DNA from: Aspidapion aeneum
Taxonomy: Eukaryota; Arthropoda; Insecta; Coleoptera; Brentidae
Assembly: GCA_963576565.1 (NCBI GenBank)
Contig: OY755039.1
Location: 132,514,095-132,578,094, forward strand
Direction: 5' to 3'
DNA: 64,000 bases
Shown here: in pieces, positions 53,986-64,000 of the stretch
How the letters are laid out: each line of letters opens with the position of its first letter
Position numbering within the stretch: the first letter of the stretch is position 1
Notes under the pieces: model-generated
Database searches by the model: none
What the model was told of the DNA's origin: nothing
Seen by the model: only the letters and a program-made list of their open reading frames with translations
Program-made: the position numbers and the translations under genes

Positions 53986-56900
53986 TTAATTCGGCAAGAG
54001 GCACAGTTTTACAACTGGCCGCTTGTAAACACCGGTAGCCGTTTGTACCGTCGCAACACGCACCTGACCGTCTCCGCCGGGATGCAGTTCGATGACCCGA
54101 CCGACTGGCCATTTCAAAGGTGACTGAATGTGATCACTCGTTAAGATAAACAAATCATTTAATTTTATATTTGAGGACGAATCAGCCCACTTGTGTCGCT
54201 GTTGTAGCGTATGCAAATACTCTATAGAATACCGTATCCAAAAATCATTATGTAGTTTTTGGATTAGTTACCATCTCGAGAGCGGATTTGGGGGAACCTC
54301 GGACAAATCTGACTCCGGAATTTCTGAATTAAGGGGTTTAAGGGTCAAAAAATGCCCAGGGGTAAGAGGTTGAAGATCGTGTGGGTCTGAGAAGGCAGGA
54401 GATAAAGGGCGACTATTAAGTACAGCTTCTATGCGACATGTAAGGGTGGACATTTCCATGATAGACAACTTCTGGTCGCCGACAACTCGAACAAAGTGAG
54501 TTTTAAAACATTTGACGCCAGCTTCTGCCAGGCCATTGAAATGCGGACTGAGAGGAGGTCCCAGATGCCAACGAATAGAAAGTCTGGTGGACGCACTTCT
54601 TGCGTAATCAAGTAATTGGTTACGAAACCCTATAAAATTACTGCCTTGATCTGGCCAGCATTGCGTCACGCTTCCACGTCTGGAAATGAATCGATGGAAT
54701 GCACCTACGAACCCTTCGGTGGACAGTTCCATGGTTAATTCCAAATGCACGCAATGTGTGGCTGTACAGACAAACACACAGACATACGATTTGAAAGCTT
54801 TACAACCACGGTAACGATGAGGAATCACAAAGAAAGGTCCACAAAAGTTGATAGCTACACTCGAAAAAGGTTTAAGTTGATTGATTCGATGAGCAGGAAG
54901 TGAACTCATTATGGGCGGTCTATAGGGTTTAGGGTTGATTCTAAAACATTGCAAACACTTGGATATGGTTCTTTGAATTGCCCGTCTGGCAGATAATATC
55001 CAAAATTGCTGTAAAATCAGATTATGTAATGTTTTAAACCCAGGATGAAGGTATTGTCGATGAGTGGACTCGATAAGAAGAGAAGTTAAACGATGGTTAC
55101 TCGAAAGTAAGACGGGGTGTTTTGCAGAATAAGACAAAAGGTCAGATTTTTGTAATCTGCCACCGACTCTAATGATATTATTTTCATCCAGAAAAGGTGA
55201 AAGTTTTCGAAAAGGTTTCGGTATTGGTTTATCCTTAGATAACGCGGAAAAAAGCTCAGAAAAACAAGAACCTTGAACGCGTTTGATAAGAAGGTATAAC
55301 GCACTTTGCATCTCACCGGTGGTAGGAAAAACAATATTTTCAAAAATAATTTTTTGGTCCGGTGGCTTAGTGGGTTTTTGATAGAAATGGCTTTGAAAAA
55401 GGTTAACTATTCGAAGGACATAACAAATAATACGTTGAATTTTTGATATAGATGAATATTTGATAAGAAGCTGATCTAAGAAGTTAACGTCAATTATCGC
55501 ATTGCAACAGACCTTTGGCTTTTCCTTCAGATTAATATCTCCGTAATCAATCGGCATTTTTGATTTATGAAAATCGGGCCATTCGTTTTCGGGAGACCAC
55601 AAAAACGACGGTGCGTTCCACCACATGTCATGTGACATGAGCTGTGAAGGGGTAACCCCTCGTGACGCAACATCGGCTGCATTTAAAGCAGAAGGAATGT
55701 AGCGCCATGAGTTTGAGGGAATGATTTCTTGGATTCTACTGACTCGATTTCCAACAAAGGTTTGCCAGCGATTAGGAGGGGATGAAAGCCAGTGCAATAC
55801 GACTTGCGAATCGCAGAAAGTAACGATATTTGTAAAAGTTATTTTTCCTTCATAGCTAGATAAGACGAAATCAATTAATTCGCTTAAAAGAAATGCGCCT
55901 AGGAGTTCTAGCCTAGCCAAAGTTTGTGACTTTATAGGCGCGACCCTAGATTTTGCAGATATGAGAGAAACAGATATATTGTTTTCCTCTTCTACACGAA
56001 AATATACGACGCCTGCGTAGCCTCGAATTGAAGCGTCACAGAAGCCGATGATTTGACAGGTATTGATTTTTGACAGTTTGATTTGTCGGGGTAATTGAAA
56101 ATTGGAAAGAAGCGGGAATTCAGAACGAAGTTTGTTCCAAGAGTCGATGATAGAAGAATCTGGTTCTTCGTCCCAGCCTATTTTCGATATCCACAACTGT
56201 TGCAAAATAAATTTTGCTTGTAGCAACAAGGGACAAAGAAAACCTAAGGGATCGAAGATTGTTCCTATGATAGATAAAATAGAACGTTTGGTTGGGGACT
56301 TGTCCTTCATTCGGCATTGATAAGAAAAAATGTCGTTTTTTGGATGCCATTGAAGTCGTAAAACTTTGATAAAGTGGGGTTCCTCCTTGTCGAAAGAGAG
56401 AGGCATTTGACGGTCGGACTCTGGCAATATTGCCAATAACTCAGGACAATTGCTTGTCCATTTTTTAAGTTCAAATCCTCCCAACTTCAACAAATCATTG
56501 AGTTTTGTTTGAAGGGAGAGAGCTTCAGAAAGCGAAGGGCTAGTTCCCAAGATATCGTCGATATAGATTGACGTTTTTAGAACAGTACTAGCCATAGGAA
56601 AACGTTCCTTTTCTCTCTCTGCCAGCTTATTTAATGTACGCATGGTTAGAAAAGGTGAGCATGTCATGCCAAAAGTGACAGTAGAAAGTTCCCACACTGA
56701 AAGTGGGTCCTGTGGAGAAAACCTCCACAATATCCTTTGATAAGGTCGGTGATAAGGATTGATAAGGACTTGACGGAACATCTGTTTGATATCAGCAATG
56801 TAGGCAATAGGATTAAGACGAAACGTAAGGAGTAAAGAAGCAATATCCTTTTGAAGTTTCGGTCCAGATAACAACGTGTCATTGAGACAAATATTTTTTG

Positions 56901-57833
56901 GGGTGACTGCCGAACAATCCCAGACTACCCTTAATTTTGTACTTAAGCTTTCCGGCTTTAGTACGCAATGATGTGCTAAAAAACATGATACGTCGACTTT
57001 TGGTTGACTAGATAAAACTAAACTCATATGATTAGAATCGATATCGTCTTGCATGAAACTTGAATAGGCAGTGTACAGATCAGGATTTTTGATTAATCTA
57101 TTTTCTAGAAGTAAAAATCTACGATAAGCTTGCGGATAAGTATTTCCTAGGTCAGGGTTTATTTTATCTTTAAACGGAAGATCTACCATGAATCTACCGC
57201 TCGGTTGTCGTACGACACTCGCAGTAAAAATTGATTCCGCTTGTTATTCTTCCTTTGATAAGATTTGTTTTTTAGGCAAATGTTCGATTTCCCAAAACCT
57301 AGGGATAATGACCTCTAACGGAGGTGAATGATTCGTTAGAAAACAACTGGTTCGTTCCATAAGACTACCTACTTCGTCCACTTTTCCCATGACGACCCAG
57401 CCAAAGATGGTTTCAAGGGCTGAAGGTTGCCCTATTTGTCCAAGAACCCTGCCCTCCTTGAATATCTGTGCGAATAGCTCGCAACCAATAACTAGGTCCA
57501 CAGGTCTTGATTTGAAATGTTGGAACATAATTGTGGAACGACAATTGCTTCGAAATTAAGTAAAGGAGTGACCTGTCCTTGTGGCTTAATGTGACATTGA
57601 ACGAGCCCTTTGGAAGTAAAAGAAGACATCTGATTTAATCCGAATATTTCAGTGGTGTAACTTCGCCTAGGAAGATTAAGACGATGAATACACTTTTCAC
57701 TGATGAATCCTGTCTGTGATCCAGAATCAAGCAGTGCCCTTACAGGTTGAAAATTTCCGCAACCGTCCATAACATCTATTATGGCGGTGCATAAAAGAAA
57801 GGTACCTGAAGGTCCTGAGGTATTTAATGACAC
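53986..57833 (-). pseudogene. BEL/Pao protease-RT-RNase H-integrase (pol), with stops and one frameshift
   Basis: Protease: ALLDSGSQTGFIS (57833-57492 frame). A frameshift near 57510 leads into DLVIGCELF and an in-frame TAA at 57244-57246. The 973-codon frame from 57189 holds RT (YIADIKQMFRQV, FGMTCSPFLTM, catalytic YIDD at residues 209-212), RNase H (GFCDAS, LARLELLGAFL, FCDSQVVLHW, NAADVASRG) and integrase: a zinc region with HPGF and KCLQCF, then WPDQGSNF and GLAEAGVK. The first integrase Asp, expected in the DF.GP motif, reads Asn (INFCGP). A TAA at 54268-54270 interrupts the end; the same frame continues to LCLLPN at 53986 with the C-terminal DUF5641-type domain (WPVGRV, ELHPGGDGQVRV). 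Confidence 0.95.
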
Positions 57834-59145
57834 ATGAAGATTATTGACAGCTGGTGTGTGAATGACAGGACTAGTATCTTGGCTTCCAGACTCTTGATTA
57901 GTTTCTAAGATATGAGTTAAAGTGTGGTGCCTTTTACTTTTGCAAGTCCTGCATGAATATTTTGATTTGCACGTATCTACCCCATGCGAGGGATGAAAAC
58001 ACGCTAGACATAATTTTTTCTGCTTGACGAAAGATAGGCGATCGATAGGTGAGAGGTCAATTACACCGGAGACATTTTATTCCCATACTTGAATTAGTTG
58101 AGGTGCCAGCCAGTCCTATAAAAGGCGAATTGGACGATTTATAGGTAGGCTTTTGCCCAAACTGATTTTGCATAGAATTTGAATTTTGATAGGTAGCCTT
58201 TTGCCCAAACTGATTTTGCATAGAATTTGATTTTTGATAGGTAGGCACCTTTTTGGGTGCTGTTGATTGAGGAAGTGATTCCAAAACTTTACATCTTTTT
58301 TCTAGAAATTGAAAAAGTGACTGAAAAGTGGGAATTTCGGTATTAGTATTGGCGTGACTCATTTCGAAATTTGAACGCGTCGGAATATCCAATTTTTCTA
58401 ACAAAATGAAAAAAATAATAAAGTTCCAACTGTCAACGTCAAAGCTAAGTGATTTTAAAATTTCTAGGGATTCAGAAAAGGTGTCAATTAAATTACGCAA
58501 TTCTTTAGCTGACTCGTTTTTTATGGTAGAGTTCATCATTGTGCTTAAAGCATCATTCGCGAGGTCTCGCTTGTTTTGATATCTATTGACTAATTTGTCG
58601 TAAGCAATTTTATAATTTTGATCAGATAAGCTAATCATTGATATCAATTTTAAAGGCTAATTCTCGAGATATGAAAATAAATATTGAAGTTTTCGACCGT
58701 TACTTAGACTTTGATTTTGATCTATAATGTTATTAAAAAGATCGAAAAAGCTTGGCCATAATTTTTTATCACCTCGAAATATGGGAATACCTAACTCTTT
58801 GAGTTTTGGAGTTTCGTTTTGTCGAACATATGATCCCGAAAAGGATGGGGCCTCAACCGGAAATATTTTAGAGTAAACCCCCTTACACGCATAAAAATAT
58901 TTACGAGCTTCTGAAAGGATCGCATCTTGCGTTTAAAACTCCTCGCCGTCCGAGTCGTCTATCAACATAATGACATCATTATGTGCCAACATGCATTTAT
59001 CGAAAGTTTCATCCAAGTCGGAATACCTCACTTGAAACTCGTTTCTCGCTTTTTCGTCCGTTGCCGCGGTCTGTGAAAACACATAACACTCGGTGATCGC
59101 AGATAAAAAACCCTTGCGTTTTTGCACGGCTTTTTTAATAGACAT
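57834..59145 (-). pseudogene. BEL/Pao gag, broken by two stops and a frameshift
   Basis: The frame begins MSIKKAVQKRKGF at 59145 and is interrupted by TAA at 58933-58935 and TAG at 58657-58659. The sequence between continues in the same phase (QDAILSEARKYFYACK, GIPIFRGDKKLWPSFF). The part from 58647 resembles the DUF1759 gag domain (YDKLVNRYQNKRDLANDAL). A QNQFGQK-containing segment is tandemly repeated near 58140-58240. After KCLRCN a frameshift near 58040 leads into a cysteine/histidine cluster (LCLACFHPSHG, YSCRTC), the zinc knuckles found before the protease in this superfamily. Confidence 0.9.
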
Positions 59146-59171
59146 GATTTTTACCTTTGAAATGACGAAAT

Positions 59172-59459
59172 TGTCGGTAAATATACAATTAACGCTAAAT
59201 TAATGCTTCTGAAATAGAAAAATGACGAACTGTCGAAAATATGCACTAATTTATCGCAATTGATGAAAATTGTTTTAAATATTGAAATGATATGGAACAC
59301 ATCTAATCACAGAAATGTCGGTAAATATACAATTAACGCTAAATTAATGCTTCTGAAATAGAAAAATGACGAATTGTCGAAAATATGCACTAATTTATCG
59401 CAATTGATGAAAATTGTTTTAAATATCGAAATGATATGGAACACATCTATTCACTGAAA
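59172..59459. repeat. 144-bp tandem duplication in the BEL/Pao leader
   Basis: TGTCGGTAAATATACAATTA starts at 59172 and again at 59316, with only a few differences between the two units. It lies between the primer-binding site and the gag start. Confidence 0.9.
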
Positions 59460-59705
59460 TTGCTTGTTTGTTTTGATTGCCTCTCGATTTTTGTTTATAC
59501 TGAATGACCACGCGGTCGACCCTACGTTACCATAGCAGCGGACCGAAAACAGGTGAATTGCGCCGGACAACCGAAGGTCGAGCGACACTCTCTCTCGGTT
59601 TAATACGATTGGCAAAATTCAAGGCCGTATGATCTCGGCGAAAATGTGAAAATGAAATAAATGGCCGACTTATTAATACCGTCGTATGGAGTAAATTTAA
59701 ATAAA

Positions 59706-59721
59706 CCGGTTCGAAGGACCA
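59706..59721 (-). promoter_or_regulatory. BEL/Pao primer-binding site
   Basis: On the minus strand, four bases after the LTR's CA end, TGGTCCTTCGAACCGG is complementary to a tRNA 3' end (…GGTTCGAAGGACCA), including the T-loop GGTTCGAA. The exact tRNA is not determined. Confidence 0.8.
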
Positions 59722-59725
59722 CTTA

Positions 59726-60180
59726 TGTCTGCCCGCAGTTAGAAAAACGATAACTGCAATGGACTGTATATATTTTAATTAATGAAAGCGCGAACAAACA
59801 TAAATATATTGATATGAAATAATTAAGGTCCATAGGTTAATTGTTGGTACCACACAACGGAAATCAGAAACAAAGCACTCACCAGTTTGCTGCCAATTTC
59901 TCCACGTTCCAAGGGGCCCCTGTCTGGATCTAATGATGGCACCACGTAGCTGAAGGGCTGAAGTTTCTAGTTCTATGCTTCAGTACACCAAAACCGAGCA
60001 CTTTCAAGTGTAGAAATTTGTAAATGTTGGAGAAAGAAATTAACACGCCATTTTCTCGAGGCGGTCGAAAAAGGATCTCACTGATTCTCGGTGCGCATGT
60101 CCAAAATGTACTCTGTCCGTCATCCAATTGTGTGGTTTTTAAAATTTACAAACAACCGCGAAATTTAGCGGGACCTAACA
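59726..60180 (-). repeat. BEL/Pao 5' LTR
   Basis: Same sequence as 53297-53749 with a handful of substitutions and small indels (for example an AAATA insertion near 59800 and GATGGC near 59935). Confidence 0.95.
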
Positions 60181-60185
60181 ACTTA

Positions 60186-61554
60186 TTTTCTTCGTAACTA
60201 TTTATTAATTTCTTAAAAAAATTTAACAAATAATTTTTGAGTTATAAGCTTTGGTGACAGTTATATAAACATATAGGCATACATACAGACAAAACGGCAA
60301 AATCCAAAAATGCTTCAAATTATTTTTCACAAAAACAAAGATATATAATTTTGGTAAAATCATCGCACTTTTTGTTCTTGTAGCTTTCAGTAGGATCACT
60401 ATAGATAATAATTAATTATAGTTTGGTATATTGTGCGCTTAAAATGACAGGAGAAAATAAGTTTGTTATATTTTAATAAACACAGAATTTAGAAATATTA
60501 GGGTCGAAAAATTTTTATTTAAATAAAAAAAAATAATATGTGGATTATTTTGAAATCAGTCGTTATGATATTTCGATAAAATTAAAAGAATGTCCGTCTT
60601 TAAATTCAGACCAAAAGTGTCAAAATGTATGTTATAGTTTAAAGAGAAGTAGAAAAAAGCTGCTAGAAATGAGTAAACTTTTATTTGAACAAACATAAAT
60701 TGGTTGGAAAGTAATTTAACTTCCAAAATTTGTTTATTACAAAGTATGTCGTCTACTAACAGAGTTTACAAAATGCAGTGAAAACAGTAAACGTCAGAAA
60801 ACTGCACATTTGCGAAAAAAAATAGAATTGAGGAAACATTATAGCTGCCCAAATGAAGTTTATATTACATATTTAAGCTTCCAAACTATTAAAAGAATTA
60901 TCTTTAAATCCCGATTGAGCTTCTGAATACATAAACTTTTTAACAAAAGTGGTAAAAGATATGACTAACAATCAATTTTCACAAAATGAGGCACTCTTGG
61001 TTCTTTTAGAAGTTGGCCTATCAAGGAATCAGTATAATCTCATCCGAGAAAAAGACAGAAGTAAATTTCCTTGCTTAAATTTGCTGTCGTTACCTGGCTG
61101 GTTCCATTAAAATTGGTGGTCGGGAATCCGCAATTAAAAGACCCCAAAAAATTATATGGCAAAATCCATCTCCATCGTCTCTCCGGTACTTCAGATTGTG
61201 ATAATTATAGCGTAGGTTAGTGTTGTTTTGTTGTTTATTTTATTCCCATAAATATACTTTTTTTAAATAGATCATTTTTAAATTTATTCATTTTATTAAC
61301 ATGGGTTGTGGGCTATCAAATTAAAGGTTATTTTACCTAGATAATGAAATAATAATCAGGAAACATAAGAGTTGTTGTTTTTTTTTAAATTACTTTAAGT
61401 TTTAATATTAAATTTTGTTGCTATATGTAAGTACTGCGTTAGCGTACCGCATACCTCGGCTAATTGCTCGTGCGGCAATAATTTTTCATTAAATTATTTA
61501 TTTTAAGAATAAAAAATGCGTTTATAGACAATTTTAATAAACATTATATGCATA
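60186..61554. other. Interior of the long-TIR element, right of BEL/Pao
   Basis: No coding frame recognised. About 60240-60420 resembles the LINE-like tail at 7910-8100 (AACAAAGATATATAATTTT and ATCGCACTTTTT phrases). Confidence 0.45.
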
Positions 61555-63085
61555 TAGAATTTTCGGTAACTTTTATGTGTCCCGGCCCCACTGTGCGCCG
61601 CAAGCCAGTAAAAGCAAAAAATAATACAATTTTTTTTTGAAAAAAAAAATATCTAAAACTTCATTGATAATTTTCTACATAGTCTCCTTTATTATTTAAT
61701 TTTGAATAATTTTTATAAATTTTCTGTAAATAGCTTAATAGATAGAGTGCGCAGAATTTTCATTGATATCGACAAATATCTGTTCTATTTTCTCTTGTAG
61801 AATTTGAACAGGCTCAAAAACACTTCAAATTCTACAAGAGAATTGTGTTTTTTATGGTTTTGATGTTTTAAAGAGTATCAATTTAATTTTTAAAACTTTT
61901 AAACGCATATATCTCTAAAACTAATAAACGAAATAATCATAACATATATATTTTTGAAATCAGGAAGAAAAGATCTAAAAAAATCTAAAATAATATATAG
62001 AGTGTTCAATTTTTTAAAAAACCATCAACCTGTCAAATTTTGACATTTAGAAAAAAAATTACATTCTGACTCTAAGATTGCTAAAAATTGTAAAAAATTT
62101 GTATTTATAGTATTTTGATATCTATTCAAATAAACGTTTTAGATATGGTGTAAAAATATACGGAAAAACCCTGTACATATAGAAATTGGCTTAACTAGGG
62201 GATGACAGGGTGCTTCGCTTTAGGCGGCACTTTTTGGGGGTGATAAAACTCAGAAAGAAATTAAAAATACCATACAGAGCGATAAAAAAAAATTTAGAAA
62301 AAATAAAATTTTTGTCATAATGTATATATTTACATTAATTTTCCAAAAGCAAGGCAGGTAGCCTAATTTTTTTTAGCCATAATAATAGCCATTTATCTTG
62401 CGTGGAATTGAGTAATATAGTCAGTTTTAAAAAATGTTTTAAGACTTATAAAATAACTCCGATAACTTAAAAAAATATTGTAAATTTTTTTTTTAGTTTT
62501 TTCCTTTTTTGGACATTTTTTTAAATGACGCATATTTTCTTTTTTTATTTCGCCAAAAAGTATATCTCAGTGCCAAAAACTAAGCACCAGCAGAACTGGA
62601 TACGATGATTTTCTGAAGGAGAAATTTTAAAAGGAAAAAACAAATATCTTAGAAATTTCTTAATTTTTTTATTTGTAAAATATTGTAGACATTTAGCACC
62701 CAAAGGGCTCTACTCTTACCAAGTTTTGTTAAACTGACATTATTTTTGCAAAAATAAAATACAAAAAACAAAAAATAAAAAAAATTACGGTTTTTTAAAT
62801 TTTTCTCGAACATTTAGAGGTTATGTAAAAAATGACATTTATAAAACTTTTAGATATTTTCATGGCCTATGACTTGTCTGTATGTCACTTTTTTCTCCGA
62901 CGTCAGCTTTCGCCGGAAATCGCAATAATACGATTCCCTGCCACTTTTTACCCCCCAAACCTAACCCGCAACGCCCCTGCTCACGCATTTATTTTTTTAA
63001 CTTCGTTTTTCACTGCTCTACAATTTCCAATGCTTCAAGTCCTGTTAATAATTTTCTTTCTCTCAAAGTGTAATTTGCCTGGTCT

Positions 63086-63873
63086 AATATATTTGAATAC
63101 ATATTTATACTCTTTAAAGCAATCCCATTAAATATCTTTTTATGTAATCATTATTTACACCAATGAATACTTTTTAATTCCGTCCTTTCTCAATAAAACC
63201 GAATAAACATAAAAGGATTCATTTTTAATACATCTGAATACATACTAATACGCTATAAAACAATCCATTTAAATGACTTTTTATGAATTTATTATTTATA
63301 CCGTTGAATACTTTTCAATACCTACCTTTATCAATACAATTAAATGAACTTTTCAGGTATTCATTTTCTATATATTTGAATACATATTTATACTCCTTAA
63401 AACAATCCAATTTAATTAATTCCTTCCTTTCTCAATGCAACCGAATAAACATAGAACGATTCATTTCTAATACATTTGAATACCTACTAATACGCTATAG
63501 AACAATCCATTTAAATGACTTTTTATGAATTCATTATTTATCCCGTTGAATAATTTTCAATACCTTCCTTTATCAATACAATTGAATAAACTTTTCAAGT
63601 ATTCATTTTCTATATATTTGAAAACATATTTATACTCTTTAAAGCAATCCAATTAAATACCTTTTTATGTAATCATTATTTATACCAATGAATACTTTTT
63701 AATTCCTTCCTTTCTCAATGGAACCGAATAAACATACAAGGATTCATTTTCAATACATTTGAATACATACTAATACGCTATATAACAATCCATTTAAATG
63801 ACTTTTTATGAATTCATTATTTATCCTGTTGAACACTTTTCAATACCTTCCTTTATCAATATAATTGAATGTG
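63086..63873 (+). repeat. Dimeric satellite array, continuation
   Basis: Same A/B halves as 49078-51195, about three dimers, including one dimer with a deletion near 63420. It ends near 63873 against unrelated sequence. Confidence 0.9.
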
Positions 63874-64000
63874 AAACGGGCCGAGTGTGTAATAGCTTCT
63901 TCGCTAAGGAGCTATGGAGCTACCACTCAATCGGACACCTACTGTAAACAATAGAGAGCGCGAGAACAACAGAGCGTAATTTCAGCGGACGCAGTGAGGT
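63874..64000. other. Abrupt change to G+C-richer sequence at window edge
   Basis: From GTGAAACGGGCCGAGTGTGT onward the composition shifts and the satellite stops in mid-unit, as expected at the end of another inserted element. Contains CTTCTTCGCTAAGGAGCTAT. Not enough is visible to classify. Confidence 0.4.

Larger units (their letters stand above)
53297..60180 (-). mobile_element. BEL/Pao LTR retrotransposon, near-complete, TSD ACTTA
   Basis: LTRs of 453 and 455 bp bound the element, and ACTTA flanks it (53292-53296 and 60181-60185), the 5-bp duplication usual for this superfamily. Order on the minus strand is 5' LTR, primer-binding site, gag, protease, RT, RNase H, integrase, 3' LTR. At least four premature stops and two frameshifts inactivate it. 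The LTRs differ at roughly ten substitutions plus small indels, so the insertion is fairly young but not new. Confidence 0.96.
51196..63085. mobile_element. 11.9-kb element with about 1.4-kb TIRs, inserted in the satellite
   Basis: Starts AGGCCAGCGGAATTAC, ends with the inverse of AGACCAGGCAAATTAC. TIRs span 51196-52590 and about 61555-63085. The satellite unit is interrupted exactly at the element and resumes, with about 5-6 AT bases (TATAT / AATAT) on both sides as a likely duplication. After removing the BEL/Pao insertion, about 2.1 kb of interior remains with no recognisable gene. AG...CT ends, long TIRs and a short AT-rich duplication recall Polintons, but no Polinton gene is present. 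Confidence 0.8.

Noticed and set aside
59706..59721. tRNA gene
   Set aside because: Only 16 bases match a tRNA 3' end, in the position and orientation of a retroelement primer-binding site; no cloverleaf is present.

Overview
The window is AT-rich, repeat-laden nuclear DNA of an animal, almost certainly an insect. It holds BEL/Pao, Penelope, Tigger and non-LTR elements, a TTAGG-type telomere-like satellite, and one host gene with very large introns. The sequence does not fix the species.

Host gene: four consecutive 3' exons of transketolase lie on the minus strand at 47104-47219, 39652-39802, 17562-17727 and 12755-12993 (stop codon), with a poly(A) signal at 12702-12707. Splice sites and phases agree across all three introns (about 7.3, 21.9 and 4.6 kb). 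The 5' exons are not visible and probably lie beyond 64000. Nearly everything from 12994 to 47103 is therefore intron, packed with mobile elements; 47220 onward is probably upstream intron.

Layout. 1-642: 3' end of a virus/Polinton-like family B DNA polymerase gene. 643-8160: small inverted-repeat elements and a gutted LTR retrotransposon, nested in a diverged inverted-repeat structure. 8500-10340: MITEs. 10698-12279: a GC-rich, frame-broken non-LTR retrotransposon (ORF1 plus the start of the ORF2 endonuclease), downstream of transketolase. 13-27 kb: MITEs, microsatellites, a minisatellite, a Tigger derivative and a possible ribozyme core. 27976-30686 and 41420-46603: two copies (A and B) of one TIR element, each with its own 8-bp target duplication. 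B also contains a 3.5-kb element with a 9-bp duplication that carries a 2.2-kb telomere-like decanucleotide array; copy A preserves the empty site. 32.1-34.45 kb: head-to-head Penelope pair. 34.7-38.6 kb: long inverted-repeat structure. 49.08-51.2 and 63.09-63.87 kb: one dimeric satellite array, split by an 11.9-kb element with about 1.4-kb TIRs, itself split by a near-complete BEL/Pao element (53297-60180, TSD ACTTA).

Apart from transketolase no gene looks functional for the host. Most other open frames are decayed transposon genes or chance frames in repeats. The main value of the window is a well-resolved record of nested insertions: target duplications, one empty site and several previously unrecognised-looking families.
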